A stretch of 64,000 bases of DNA from Phormidesmis priestleyi ULC007. Its GTDB lineage: Bacteria > Cyanobacteriota > Cyanobacteriia > Leptolyngbyales > Leptolyngbyaceae. The notes under the pieces were generated by a model. It had not been told where the DNA came from. It was given only the letters and a program-made list of their open reading frames with translations, and searched no databases. Location of the stretch: contig NZ_MPPI01000014.1 in assembly GCF_001895925.1 (NCBI RefSeq), positions 62,001-126,000 on the forward strand. Reading direction: 5' to 3'. Below, piece after piece: positions 45,769 to 56,016 of this stretch; the stretch's first letter is position 1, and each line of letters begins with the position of its first letter. The position numbers were made by a program, and so were the translations under genes.

Positions 45769-47259
45769 CTACTGCGCTGTCTGTTTGCGTTTGAGTCCAA
45801 ATGCACCGACTGCGATTAGTGCAAGCCCGATCGCTGATGCAGGTTCGGGAACTTTAGCTGGAGGCACAAAGCCTTTTAACTCTGCACCGCTTGCTTTAAA
45901 TGAGTAGAGATAAGTCGGAATTAGCGTTGATCCGGCTGGGCAACCGCTTCCCAACGGAATCGAGATACCATTGGTACACACATCAAACTGAACGTTACTG
46001 CCGTTTTGGGTGACGCTAAAGTCGTTATCGGTGCCAATCAGCAGTGCATAAGAGCCATCTGTTAGCTGAGGCCCGATCGCCAGCCCTTCTAGCTTTTCGG
46101 GGATTTTTTGACCTGATGCTTTGAGCGCATCAGCAATGTCTAAAAAGAGCGATTTGCTGACGGCATTGATGCCCACCGGAAGCGCATTCGTGCCAGCCAG
46201 ACTGGTATCACTCACATTAGTTGCCCCATTCAGGCTGATTTTATAAACCCGTTTGCTGCCGATCGGGTTAGTGCCCGCTGGGTCATCAACGCCAACGCCC
46301 CGGTTATCCCGTTCTAAAACCAGAAACTCGCTGTTGTTGAGGGCGGTAATCGCACTAATGCCAATATTGCGCCCCTGCTGAGTCGCCGTAAAGTCATCGG
46401 CGGTGCCAGGAATGCGATCGTTAATCGTGCTGATGTCTTCTAGCTGATAAATATACTGTCCGGTGTTTTTCCCGGTTTTTGTGTCAAATTCTACGAGTCG
46501 CAAATTTCGACTGCGGCGACCATCGGGGCTGGCTGGGGTGCCTCCCTCATTCACGAGTGGGCCTTGCAGCAGCGCAAATAGCTTTGAGCCATCAGGACTC
46601 AAAGTCACGCCTTCAAAGCCGCGATTGTCTTGACGACCGCTAATCAAAGTCGGGCGACCAGCCACAAAATTTAGCCCAGTTGCATCTTTAGGCAGCAGAT
46701 TGCTGGGTGTGGCAAACGATCGAACTAATGAACCGTTCGCACTAAATTCGTTAATCGAAGGGCCATATTCGTCAGCGATGTAGAAATTGCCATTTGGTGC
46801 GATCGCAAAGCCTTCTGGATCGAGACTCAAGCCCAACTTGCTAGCATCACCATTCAATAGTTTTGGATTCAAGCCGTTGTAATTGCTACCCGCATTAGTG
46901 AGCAAGATAGTGTCGAGAAGTTTGAAGCCTGCGATCGCGCCTGTCTTGGCATCAACATCCAGCGAAAACTTTTCAACTCTGGTGTTATAAGAAATCGTGC
47001 CGCCGCCAGGGCCGCGATCGACGAGTCCGTAGTAAAGGTTTTGATAGCGATCGTAATACAAGTCTGAAAAGAAGCCGCCTAGCCGATTGGCGTTGGCTCC
47101 ACTCCCTGCTGCGAGGTCGGTGCTTTCTCCCGGAATCACCAAGTTATTCACCAGAGATGCCCCTTGAGCAGAGCGAACACCGTGAATGTTGCCAGCGATC
47201 GACATCAGCAAAGAGCAACTCAATAACGAAATCCAATACTTTGTTCTCAGCATGATCAA
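45769..47259 (-). CDS. Phytase-like esterase domain protein with PEP-CTERM anchor
   Basis: A 496-residue secreted protein. The signal peptide is near residues 10-34 (SLLSCSLLMSIAGNIHGV). The body is the phytase-family beta-propeller with esterase-like annotation: RLGGFFSDLYYDRYQNLYYG, LSLDPEGFAIAPNGNFYIAD, GFEGVTLSPDGSKLFALLQG. The C-terminus is VPEPASAIGLALIAVGAFGL then KRKQ, a PEP-CTERM sorting signal processed by exosortase. Substrate unknown; the phosphatase name is inherited from the family. Confidence 0.85.
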   Translation of the reverse strand: MIMLRTKYWISLLSCSLLMSIAGNIHGVRSAQGASLVNNLVIPGESTDLAAGSGANANRLGGFFSDLYYDRYQNLYYGLVDRGPGGGTISYNTRVEKFSLDVDAKTGAIAGFKLLDTILLTNAGSNYNGLNPKLLNGDASKLGLSLDPEGFAIAPNGNFYIADEYGPSINEFSANGSLVRSFATPSNLLPKDATGLNFVAGRPTLISGRQDNRGFEGVTLSPDGSKLFALLQGPLVNEGGTPASPDGRRSRNLRLVEFDTKTGKNTGQYIYQLEDISTINDRIPGTADDFTATQQGRNIGISAITALNNSEFLVLERDNRGVGVDDPAGTNPIGSKRVYKISLNGATNVSDTSLAGTNALPVGINAVSKSLFLDIADALKASGQKIPEKLEGLAIGPQLTDGSYALLIGTDNDFSVTQNGSNVQFDVCTNGISIPLGSGCPAGSTLIPTYLYSFKASGAELKGFVPPAKVPEPASAIGLALIAVGAFGLKRKQTAQ

Positions 47260-47549
47260 CGAGTAAAAATAGCGACATCTATAACATCCAATATTTTCTT
47301 TAAGAAGACGTTCAGAAAACGTTAAGTGATCACACTGGGTTGGTGATTATAAAAAGTATCTTAATGATTTTCTAATTCGTTGCCGATCAGTCGAGAAATG
47401 CTATGTGTAACGCTTCAGTGAACGGTAGAACTTATGAGATGAAGATGGGATGAAGTTTTAAGTTCTAGGTTGCTAATCTCTATCACTAGCAACTTCTTGC
47501 ACATCCTTTTAGAATTAGCGTAAAGTTTCAAGGCTTTGATCGTGACCCT

Positions 47550-48872
47550 ATGGTAGATCTGACTCAGGCGGTGGTTGTGGGTGGTAGCATTGCCGGACTT
47601 TTGACCGCACGTGTCTTAACTGACTTTTTCGATGTGGTGATCGTGGTCGAACGCGATCGCTTGCCTGCTCATCCCGAAAGCCGCAAGGGAGTGCCGCAAT
47701 CTCCTCAACCTCACGTCTTATTTACGCGAGGCTATCAAATCTTAGAAGAGCTATTTCCTGGCATTGGTGACGATTTGCGGCAGACGGGCGCGATTCCGAT
47801 CGACTGGGCGCGAGAGTTTCACTATTTCAACGAAGGAGCCTGGAATTGCCGCACTGATCAGCCGACTCATATTGCTTCTTTTACGTGTTCACGTCCGTTG
47901 CTAGAATGGACAATTCGTCAAAAACTCGCAGCATTTCCTCAAGTCAAGTTTGTCGATCGTCATCGCGTCGTTAACCTGTTGTCAAAAAACGGGAAGATTA
48001 CGGGCGTTGAGTTAGAGTCTCTGCCTGAGAGAGGGCGATCGACGATCGCGACAGCGCTAGTAGTCGATGCGAGTGGTCGCGGGTCTGCTGCTCCCAAATG
48101 GTTAGAGAACGCAGGATTTAAAGCGCCCTCAGAAACCGTAGTCAACCCATTTTTGGGCTATGCCACTCGTCGATATTCTGCACCTAAAAACGTCACATTC
48201 GACTGGAAGGTGATGTTGATTTCTCAGCAGCCTCCTGATGCGACGCGATTAGGCTATCTGGCAAAAATTGAAGACGGACAGTGGATTGCAACCTTGGGCG
48301 GATATGGGCGAGACTTTCCGCCGATCAACGAACCCGGCTTTTTAGAGTTTGCCCGCAGTCTCCCAAGTTCGGAATTCTACGACGCGATCATCACCGCAAA
48401 ACCTGTTTCTGCGATTTATGCTCATCGTGCAACGGCAAATCGTTGGCGACATTACGAAAAGATCAAGCCTCCTGACGGCTTTGTGGCGTTAGGGGATGCG
48501 GTGTGCGCCTTGTGCCCAGTGTATGGACAAGGAATGACGATTAGTGCCCTGTCTGCCCTAGTGCTGCGAGATTGGCTAGCGCGCAGCAGTCGTCATTCTG
48601 CTGACTTTCAGCGCCAGCTTGCCCAAAGCAATCGCTTTCCGTGGATGCTGGCAGTCGGGCAAGACTCGCGCTTTTTAACCACTGAAGGACGATCGCGCTC
48701 CAACTGGGCTGAGAATTTGCTAAGTGGATATGTCAAACAACTGATGAAACAGACTAGCTCTGACTCAGAAACGAACACGCTGTTTATGGAAATTGCTCAT
48801 CTGTTAAAATCGCCTGCGGCTTTCTATCAGCCCAAAATTGTGTGGCAGGTAATCAGAGATTGGAATGAATAA
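47550..48872 (+). CDS. FAD-dependent oxidoreductase / monooxygenase-like protein
   Basis: A 440-residue flavoprotein. The start VVVGGSIAGLLTARVLTDFF is a Rossmann FAD site with VIVVERD (ribose-binding acid). A DG-like segment is VVDASGRGSAAPKWL and the second FAD motif is GDAVCALCPVYGQGMTISAL. It falls in the geranylgeranyl reductase/halogenase-like group of group-A flavoenzymes, of unknown substrate. No neighbouring pathway genes help. Confidence 0.82.
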   Translation: MVDLTQAVVVGGSIAGLLTARVLTDFFDVVIVVERDRLPAHPESRKGVPQSPQPHVLFTRGYQILEELFPGIGDDLRQTGAIPIDWAREFHYFNEGAWNCRTDQPTHIASFTCSRPLLEWTIRQKLAAFPQVKFVDRHRVVNLLSKNGKITGVELESLPERGRSTIATALVVDASGRGSAAPKWLENAGFKAPSETVVNPFLGYATRRYSAPKNVTFDWKVMLISQQPPDATRLGYLAKIEDGQWIATLGGYGRDFPPINEPGFLEFARSLPSSEFYDAIITAKPVSAIYAHRATANRWRHYEKIKPPDGFVALGDAVCALCPVYGQGMTISALSALVLRDWLARSSRHSADFQRQLAQSNRFPWMLAVGQDSRFLTTEGRSRSNWAENLLSGYVKQLMKQTSSDSETNTLFMEIAHLLKSPAAFYQPKIVWQVIRDWNE

Positions 48873-48889
48873 GAATCTTTGATGATTAC

Positions 48890-49330
48890 TACAGCAAAAA
48901 CTTCTAGAAATCTTGCCTTGAACTCTCCCCTTTTGAAAAAGGAGGATTCTAAGCGGATATTGCTACGCGGGCTAAAAGCACCGCTTCGCAATGGCTTGCC
49001 GTCTGATTTTTCAAGCGGCTTGGCAGGTTCAAAGCTGCCCTATCGGACTCGGCTAGAACGATGCCTAGCTGTGCCGTTACTTTTAGAGCGAGTGTTTGCA
49101 TGGTCTTCAGCCCCTGTGTCGCTCTTGGCAAACGATAGGACGTACTCAAGGGATTGCAATCATTTTAGCAGCCCGGACGCACAGCAGGCTAAAGCCTGTA
49201 GTTAGCTTTCACCTCTCGGTTAGAAACCGAAGGCTCTCAGCATAGTTTAACCTGAGTTCGGGTTAAGCCAAAGGCTAAAACCCACATTGTAACTAGCTTT
49301 AGCCAATTAACCAGCTAGTAAGCTTTTCTC
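48890..49330. other. Hairpin-rich non-coding region, possible IS200/IS605 remnant
   Basis: The gap holds several short stems: CGGTTAGAAACCG, TAACCTGAGTTCGGGTTA and GGCTAAA../TTTAGCC. The open frame here gives a protein (SPLLKKEDSKRILLRGLK) with no family character. The arrangement suggests a decayed insertion-element end or a repeat cluster like that at 34268. I cannot prove a transposase remnant. Confidence 0.35.
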
Positions 49331-49457
49331 AATAAGACCTACTATTAAGAATATTCTCAACTGCAAGGATTATTGACAAGAGCTTGATTTAGATCAGGGC
49401 AGCAAGCCACGGAAAATCAGGAGTTCTGGCGATTTCTTATCCCGAACTGACGTTAAG

Positions 49458-50954
49458 CTAACTTTCACTCTTCGCATCTGCTTTCCGCCCATGCAGATCG
49501 AGCTTGGCGCGTAACTCATCTTTGATGCGATTGAGAATTGACGCTTCATCCAGAGAAGATAAAATCCGGTTCACTACAGCTCTGGGCCCGTCCGGGCCCC
49601 AAGCCGCACCGTTTGCGAGATAGGCTTTAGTCACTTGCCCGATTCCATAAGATGAAACACCTGCGACCCCGGCTTGCGTCAATGCAACCGAAAAGTAGGG
49701 TGCAAGCGCGAGTCCGCCCGTTGCCGGAGTTGCTAAACCCAGCAAACCTTTAAGAGAACTCAGCCCTAAGTTTGCCAAGAGTTCGCTGGCAGTGATGCCG
49801 CCCATCGTAATCGCGATTTTCTTTAACAGCCCGATCGCGCCCTGCTGCGTCATATTGATTCCATAGAGTTTTGATAGCGCGAGAATCATCGCCACATCGA
49901 TCGCTGCACTGCTGAGAATGTCTAACACTGTGATGGGGTTGAGCGCGATCGCGACGGCTTTCGTAATTACGCCATTCCAAATAATCCGATTGGCGGTTTG
50001 CTCTCGAATCATCATTTTGCGCTGCACCAATTGCTCATTCACATCGTCGGCGTAGAGCATCGTGTTCAGTGCAACTAGCGATTTTCCTTCGCGGTGCAAG
50101 ACTTCTAAGATTTTTAGCTTCAGGTCTTCTACTTGCGGTTCTCCAGCGCTCAACTGCACCGACGTTCGACCATCAGGACGCTTCACCGCTCTGGCAATTA
50201 ACGGAGATGCTGCCGCCATCACAATTTCGTCGGGCGAAAGCAATTCTTTCACCCGCTCATCTCGAATTTTTTCGTAGACGCTGACGCGATCGGCATCAGG
50301 ATATTGATCGATCTTGTTTAAGACCAAAATCATCGGCTTGCCAACCTCTCGCAGCTCTGAGAGCGCTTGAAACTCTACCTTCGTCATGTCGCCCGAAATG
50401 ATGAACAGCAGCAAGTCTACGTGTTTTGCCACCTGACGCGCCAAAGCTTCCCGCGCTTCTCCATCTACTTCATCAATGCCGGGTGTGTCAATGAGTTCGA
50501 CATGAGATTGATTAATGCCGGGTAGAGAAACGCGCAGAATATCGCGATCGCTGCCCTCGATCGCTTCTCGCGTCAGGCTCCAGTTTGCTGACTGCTGACT
50601 CTGAGTTACCCCATGAATCGGGCCGGTTTCAAAAACCTTTTGCCCTAAAAGAGCATTTAATATCGATGATTTTCCCCGCCCCACCATGCCAAACGCTGCG
50701 ATGTGCACGACCAAGCGATCCAGCTTATCCAGCATGGTTTCTAGCCCGTTGATCTCTGGTTCTAAACCCGATCGCTCTTGAGGAGTCAAGTCTAAATTTT
50801 CGACCAGATCTCGCAGGGCAGTCTGAGCTTGCCTATAGTTGAGTTCCGTCTGAATTTCATCAAAGCTGAGAATGGCTTCATCTAAGTCTTGATTCAGCGT
50901 GGTTTGGCGTGGGGCAGAGAACAAATCGTCCGAATCTGTGGCTGGGTTTGACAT
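49458..50954 (-). CDS. Era-like GTPase with DUF697 domain
   Basis: A 498-residue GTP-binding protein. Motifs: G1 GMVGRGKS (89-96), a G2-like threonine in HGVTQSQQS, G3 IDTPGIDEVDG, G4 LNKIDQ. The DUF697 domain follows (NPITVLDILSSAAIDVAMIL, ITMGGITASELLANLGLSSL), hydrophobic and likely membrane associated. Members in cyanobacteria may act in membrane or photosynthetic assembly, but no role is proven. A C-terminal basic tail ends DLHGRKADAK. Confidence 0.85.
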   Translation of the reverse strand: MSNPATDSDDLFSAPRQTTLNQDLDEAILSFDEIQTELNYRQAQTALRDLVENLDLTPQERSGLEPEINGLETMLDKLDRLVVHIAAFGMVGRGKSSILNALLGQKVFETGPIHGVTQSQQSANWSLTREAIEGSDRDILRVSLPGINQSHVELIDTPGIDEVDGEAREALARQVAKHVDLLLFIISGDMTKVEFQALSELREVGKPMILVLNKIDQYPDADRVSVYEKIRDERVKELLSPDEIVMAAASPLIARAVKRPDGRTSVQLSAGEPQVEDLKLKILEVLHREGKSLVALNTMLYADDVNEQLVQRKMMIREQTANRIIWNGVITKAVAIALNPITVLDILSSAAIDVAMILALSKLYGINMTQQGAIGLLKKIAITMGGITASELLANLGLSSLKGLLGLATPATGGLALAPYFSVALTQAGVAGVSSYGIGQVTKAYLANGAAWGPDGPRAVVNRILSSLDEASILNRIKDELRAKLDLHGRKADAKSES

Positions 50955-51062
50955 CGGTTTTGAGAATTAATGCGGCTGGAACAAGAACGATATCAACAGA
51001 AGGCAGCGCACGAGCGAGGAACTCAGACTGCCACTCATCTTTTCTTGATCCTAACAGCCGCT

Positions 51063-51242
51063 TTAACGATAGCGCTGAGTTCGACGGGCGACGACTTCTT
51101 TGCGCTTGCGTTTCTCGATCGGAGTTTCAAAGTGGCGATGGGATCTCACGTCTGCTAGAATCCCTGCCTTGGAGACTTGCCGCTTAAATCGGCGTAACGC
51201 TGAGTCAATACCTTCGTTTTCACCTAAAACTACTTGAGTCAT
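51063..51242 (-). CDS. rpsU: 30S ribosomal protein S21
   Basis: A 59-residue basic protein of the small subunit platform near the anti-Shine-Dalgarno end of 16S rRNA. The minus strand translates as [20 protein letters not shown], then [19 protein letters not shown], ending [19 protein letters not shown]. Both the [15 protein letters not shown] start and the TPxEKRKRK stretch are family hallmarks. It sits between the DUF697 GTPase and the 436-residue hypothetical gene, on the same strand as both. Confidence 0.97.
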   Translation of the reverse strand: MTQVVLGENEGIDSALRRFKRQVSKAGILADVRSHRHFETPIEKRKRKEVVARRTQRYR

Positions 51243-51480
51243 TTTCCAGATTATTCCTCAAACTTTTCGTTAAATAGTATAGACTGTGGACAAGTTGGCA
51301 GGCACTACGAACTTGTGCCATCTTTCAGGTTGACCACAATACTACTTTAAACGAAACGCTTAACCTGCAAATCGGTTTAATTCAACGTCAGTTCGACAAC
51401 AGTCGTTCGCTTCGGTGATGAATTCGGGAAGCCGTTGAGAACGAAGCGAAAAAACTCTCGAACTCACGTTAATTTACGAT

Positions 51481-52791
51481 CTAAACTAGCTGATTCACAA
51501 AGCAGAGATTGAGGGTGCTGAAGTTTATGCTCAGGGCAACGTGAAGATTTTCCATCGCCGCGATCAGCCAGTCAACGCAGTTGCGTGTGTGAGACTCGTA
51601 GTGGCTAAACAAAATTGAGAAGCGTTTTTCTAAATAGGGCTTGACTTTGCGACAGAGCAGCACAATCTTGAGCAACAGGCTCGTCGTCAGCGTCGGGCCC
51701 AAATTTGAAAGCAGATCCACAAAGACGAAATGCTGAGGCTGTTGTGGACTTTCGACCACCAAGAAGTTGAGTAACTGGCTACAAGTCCTGACAATTAGAA
51801 AATCATTTAATGGCTGAAAATCGCTCTCAGGCAGCGTGGCTTGCAGGTGAGCATAAAGCTGTTTGTTAAACTGCCGCTTGCCATATTCAGAGTCGATCGA
51901 GGCGGTGATGTACTGATAGAGATCGTCTTTAAATGCTTTAAAAGATTTCGTGTCGCTGGCATGGTTCAGAAATCGTTGAGCGATATCTCGGTGGGTGTAA
52001 GCTCCCTCGATTTTGCCCGCAAACTGCTGCAACGCAAATCGCAGATCGCGATCGTCAAGCAAAGTCGGATTTTTAACGGGAGTGATCAATCGAGTAGGGA
52101 CTTGAGCAGACGCAATAAGGGGCGATGCTAGAGGCGTTTCACGAAGCTCAAACGATCGTCTGACCTGATAGGTTACATACTGCGACAGGTCAATCTCATA
52201 TTGTCTCTGCACCTGGGTTTGAATTTGTCGAATCGATTCTTGGTGTTCATCGGGGCTGCCCTCACTCACCAGGCAATGCTCATAAAGATAAGGATAGCGA
52301 CGGATCAGAGTTCCTAGTTGCGAGGTTTCGGCGCTGTGGGTTTCGGCTCCCTGAATCATCAGTTGAGATAAACGGCGCAGCGTCAGATATTGCTCAGTCT
52401 CAAGAAACTGCCTGACGAGTTCTCGCAGTTGCTTGACGGTGCGGGTGCGAGAATGCTCCATTACCGGGCGGGTAGGCAGCGATGACAGCAGCGCGACTAA
52501 CTCAACGATCGCTCTCTGTGCTTGAGGTCGGGCTTGCCAACGGTTGATCAAAATGTGGCAGCAACGGTTCAGAACAAACTTAAATTCTTGATCGGCGACT
52601 TTCGACGCGACGACTTTATCTAAATCTGCCATAACATGAGGATCGTAGCTGGTGCCCTCAATAAACAGAGATCGGAAGCGATCGATCAATTGTCTGGGTG
52701 ACTCATAGGGCACTCGATCGAGAAAATGGTTATAGAGTCTCTGCTCTTCTTGAGTGATTTCACGATTGCGATACGTGGTCCATGTGCTCAT
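51481..52791 (-). CDS. Conserved cyanobacterial protein of unknown function
   Basis: A 436-residue soluble, mostly helical protein with no recognised domain, signal peptide or membrane segment. Distinct segments: YESPRQLIDRFRSLFIEGTS, FVLNRCCHILINRWQARPQA, GTLIRRYPYLYEHCLVSEGS, PQHFVFVDLLSNLGPTLTTS and the C-terminal LEKRFSILFSHYESHTRNCV. Arg/Gln/Leu rich; codon use and CGATCG sites are like the neighbours. It is upstream of rpsU on the same strand (about 240 bases between). Function unknown. Confidence 0.68.
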   Translation of the reverse strand: MSTWTTYRNREITQEEQRLYNHFLDRVPYESPRQLIDRFRSLFIEGTSYDPHVMADLDKVVASKVADQEFKFVLNRCCHILINRWQARPQAQRAIVELVALLSSLPTRPVMEHSRTRTVKQLRELVRQFLETEQYLTLRRLSQLMIQGAETHSAETSQLGTLIRRYPYLYEHCLVSEGSPDEHQESIRQIQTQVQRQYEIDLSQYVTYQVRRSFELRETPLASPLIASAQVPTRLITPVKNPTLLDDRDLRFALQQFAGKIEGAYTHRDIAQRFLNHASDTKSFKAFKDDLYQYITASIDSEYGKRQFNKQLYAHLQATLPESDFQPLNDFLIVRTCSQLLNFLVVESPQQPQHFVFVDLLSNLGPTLTTSLLLKIVLLCRKVKPYLEKRFSILFSHYESHTRNCVDWLIAAMENLHVALSINFSTLNLCFVNQLV

Positions 52792-53291
52792 TTGATGGAG
52801 ACTCCTATACGCAGATATTGGAGTTTAACAAGGGCGCTCTCGTCATCGCCAGGTGCTTCTTGAGAGATAGAGACTGGACGATCGTTTTCATATAAATTTA
52901 AATTCATAAGTCGTCTGAGTATCAATACCCAACCCCAGACTATTAGAAGCTATAGCTAACGCTAATATTAACCGAGATAGGGGGCTTTTCAGTGTAATTA
53001 GAGTCACTTAATCAAAACTAAATACAGTTACCCCGACTTACTTGACCACAGCTTCATCTTTCCTTTATGTAGATCCGTAACTTTGATGATTGACAGAGAT
53101 AATCTACTAGGTTGTTCCTACAGCATTGTAGGCTCAATTGAAACGACGATCGCTTAAGTTACTTTAAGCACGTCGTAATCTAGACTGGGAAGAGCGTATT
53201 TGTTGATACAGGCGGTAGAAACCATATTCCGCACTCAGCCCTCAAGTCCGGAAAATTTGTAGGAACTGGCTTGAGGAAAGGGCAGAGTTGG
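52792..53291. other. Intergenic region between the 436-residue gene and rel
   Basis: A 500-base gap with no gene. An imperfect inverted repeat at 53143-53176 (ACGACG..GCTTAA with TTAAGC..CGTCGT) could be a terminator stem or operator. A second short stem (CCTCAAG with CTTGAGG, 53238-53278) lies just beyond the rel stop. The promoter of the minus-strand gene should be at the left. Confidence 0.4.
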
Positions 53292-55565
53292 CTATTCTTC
53301 AACCTGGTTGACGCGGCGCAGATTTAAAACGTCAGTCATTTTTCTGACTTGGGCGAAGGTGCGCTCTAGCTGGGTGTGATCACAAATGTCGATGCCCAAA
53401 TCGATGACGGCAGTTTGATCGGGGAAGGTTTTGACTTGAGCGTTGCGGACGTTAATATTGTGGTCGGTCAAGCGAGACAGAATATCTTTGAGCACCCCGA
53501 CTCGATCGATGACATCAATCTGAATGCAAACGGGATAGGTTTGCGGTCTTCCGCCATTCTGACTGGTAGGGTTCCAACTCACCGGAACTAAGCGATCGCC
53601 GTCAACCTGCTCTAAGTTGCTACAGCCTTGACGGTGAATTGAAATGCCGCGATTGCTGCGGGTAACTACTCCAATAATCGCTTCACCGGGCACAGGGTTG
53701 CAGCAGCCCGCGAGGTGATAGAGCAAGCCCTCAACCCCCGCGATCGGAGATTTTGTAGAAGTCGCAGGCGGTAGAGAACGCAGCGTCGGAGCGGCGGTCA
53801 ACAAGAGTTGGGGATCAGTCAAAATGCTGCCAGCATCAGAGATTTTGGCGAGCGGCTGCTGGGCTTTGACAGCTTCTCGAATGCGGTTAAGCGCCAGGTT
53901 GAGGGTCATCTCTCCATAGCCAACCGCAGCCAGCAGATCTTCAACGCTGTGATAGTTACACCGTTCGGCGGCGACTTGCATCGGTGCAGACTTGAGCAGC
54001 GCTTCAAAGCCTTTCTTGCCCAGTTCTTTTTCTAGCATTTCTCGCCCGCGCAAGATATTTTCGTCTCGGTGCGATCGCTTATACCACTGCCGAATTCGAT
54101 TTCGGGCCCCAGAGGTCACTACAAAATTCAGCCAGTCTAAGCTGGGGTGAGAATTTTTCTGCGTAATAATCTCCACAATGTCGCCGTTGTGTAGCGTCGT
54201 ATCGAGGGTGACAATGCGCCCATTGACTCTGGCACCTGCACAGTGATTGCCTACCTCGGTATGAATGCGGTAGGCAAAATCGACGGGAGTCGATCGAGAA
54301 CTCAGCGAAACCACTTCTCCGCGTGGCGTAAAGACAAAGACATCGCCGTCAAACAGATTGTCTTTGATGCTTTCTAAATATTCTTGAGCATCTTTGAGGT
54401 CATTTTGCCAGTCAAGTAATTGCCGCAACCAGGTGAATTTTTCATCGGTTGTCGTCATCTGCTGAGCGCTAGAACTCCCGGCTTCTTTATACTTCCAATG
54501 AGCGGCGATGCCATATTCAGCGACGTGATGCATTTCTAAAGTGCGAATCTGCACTTCTAAGGGGCGACCCGTCGTGCCAATCACCACGGTGTGCAGTGAC
54601 TGATAGCGATTGGATTTAGGCAGCCCAATATAATCTTTAAAGCGTCCGGGAATAGGACGGAACATATCATGAACCACCGCTAAGGCTCGATAGCATTCGT
54701 CGTTTGTGGTGACGATAATGCGAATCGCGGCAACATCATAGATTTGCTCATAATCTTTCTGCTGACGCTGCATCTTTTGGTAAATGCCATACAGATGTTT
54801 CGGGCGACCGCTCACCTCAACGCAGTGAACTCCTAGCTGAGTCATGCGCTCTTTAAACGTTTGAGCAACCTCGGTAAGCTGGCTTTCACGATCGCCCCGC
54901 TTTTCTGCCACCCGTTGCTTAATATCTTGATAAGCGTCGGTTTCGAGATACTTAAATGCGAGGTCTTCTAGCTCCCATTTGAGGTTGCCAATGCCGAGAC
55001 GATTGGCGAGTGGAGCAAAGATTTCTCGTGTTTCTAGGGCAATGCGGCACTGTTTTTCGTGGGACAGATGCTCTAGCGTTCGCATGTTGTGGAGGCGATC
55101 GGCCAGCTTGACCACGATCACTCGAATATCTTGCGCCATTGCCAAAAACATACGGCGAAAGTTTTCTGCCTGACGCTCAGTTTTGCTAGAAAAGTTAAAC
55201 TTAGAAAGTTTTGTAACTCCTTCAACAAGACAGCGCACTTCAGAACCAAATCGCTGCTCAATTTCGTCGGAGGTGACATCCGTGTCTTCAACCACATCAT
55301 GCAAGAAGCCTGCCGCAATCATGATGCTGCTGCCGCCCAGATCGCGCAGCAAACCCGCAACTGCTACCGGATGAGCGATGTAGGGTTCTCCAGATGCCCG
55401 ATATTGCCCTTCGTGAAGCTGATAGGCAAACTCAAATGCTCGACAAATCAGGTCATTGTCTTTAGAAGCCTTGGGGTTGTCTGGCTGCGATCGCTCATTC
55501 AAGCAATCGCGCAACCAATCAGGAAGCGTAATATCTTTGGTGGGAATGGAAAGTGCTACGTTCAT
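53292..55565 (-). CDS. Bifunctional (p)ppGpp synthetase/hydrolase (Rel/SpoT)
   Basis: A 757-residue long RSH protein of the stringent response. The HD hydrolase domain has AYQLHEGQYRASGEPYIAHP and GFLHDVVEDTDV (His89-Asp90) with KLADRLHNMRTLEHL, all intact, so hydrolase activity is likely. The synthetase has RIIVTTNDECYRALAVVHDM and RFKDYIGLPKSNRYQSLHTV. TGS (DVFVFTPRGEVVSLSSRSTP), helical and C-terminal ACT domains (VCIQIDVIDRVGVLKDILSR) complete it. Cyanobacteria usually have one such enzyme. Confidence 0.95.
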   Translation of the reverse strand: MNVALSIPTKDITLPDWLRDCLNERSQPDNPKASKDNDLICRAFEFAYQLHEGQYRASGEPYIAHPVAVAGLLRDLGGSSIMIAAGFLHDVVEDTDVTSDEIEQRFGSEVRCLVEGVTKLSKFNFSSKTERQAENFRRMFLAMAQDIRVIVVKLADRLHNMRTLEHLSHEKQCRIALETREIFAPLANRLGIGNLKWELEDLAFKYLETDAYQDIKQRVAEKRGDRESQLTEVAQTFKERMTQLGVHCVEVSGRPKHLYGIYQKMQRQQKDYEQIYDVAAIRIIVTTNDECYRALAVVHDMFRPIPGRFKDYIGLPKSNRYQSLHTVVIGTTGRPLEVQIRTLEMHHVAEYGIAAHWKYKEAGSSSAQQMTTTDEKFTWLRQLLDWQNDLKDAQEYLESIKDNLFDGDVFVFTPRGEVVSLSSRSTPVDFAYRIHTEVGNHCAGARVNGRIVTLDTTLHNGDIVEIITQKNSHPSLDWLNFVVTSGARNRIRQWYKRSHRDENILRGREMLEKELGKKGFEALLKSAPMQVAAERCNYHSVEDLLAAVGYGEMTLNLALNRIREAVKAQQPLAKISDAGSILTDPQLLLTAAPTLRSLPPATSTKSPIAGVEGLLYHLAGCCNPVPGEAIIGVVTRSNRGISIHRQGCSNLEQVDGDRLVPVSWNPTSQNGGRPQTYPVCIQIDVIDRVGVLKDILSRLTDHNINVRNAQVKTFPDQTAVIDLGIDICDHTQLERTFAQVRKMTDVLNLRRVNQVEE

Positions 55566-56016
55566 GCTGTCTTGCTCGGAGGGTTGGCGGGGCAGGAACT
55601 GAGAGATAACGACTGATTCTACTGCAATCGTGTATTTACGTATACCAATCGATCAATGAATAAGCGATATGTCTAGCAGAGAGATTAGCTGCTAGACAAA
55701 AAAATCACTAATAATTCGCGATACTGCAAGCCTGTAGGACTAATCACATCCTAGAAAAACCTGACCGATATCTCGCTAAAGACTGAGATTTTTAACCGAT
55801 TTTGAGGAGCTTAAGACTATATTTATGCTTATTCTACCAATGGGATCACGTTTCTTAACACGAATTTTGGCGGGTAAGCCGAATTTTGACAGGCGAGAAT
55901 CACGAACTATTTTTTGAGTAACTTGAAGAGTAGTTCGGAATTTCTGCCTCTTTGAGGAGGGCACGATCGGGCTTCTCGTCTAGGTTAAGTTCATCACAAT
56001 TTTGGGAGCCGATGAG
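55566..56016. other. Intergenic region upstream of rel and the AADC-like gene
   Basis: A divergent 450-base region that should carry the rel promoter (minus) and the promoter of the gene at 56017. No small gene or repeat identified; GGGAG precedes the ATG at 56017 by 8 bases. Confidence 0.4.

Noticed and set aside
45650-45806. N-terminal 52 residues of the binding-protein frame
   Set aside because: They run through a dispersed hairpin repeat and overlap the upstream gene's end; the lipoprotein signal begins at the ATG at 45650.
48879-49205. Open frame of 108 residues
   Set aside because: Composition looks random, no domain, and it crosses hairpin repeats; treated as non-coding.
55776-55964. 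62-residue basic open frame upstream of the AADC-like gene
   Set aside because: No ribosome site and a translation without family features; likely chance.
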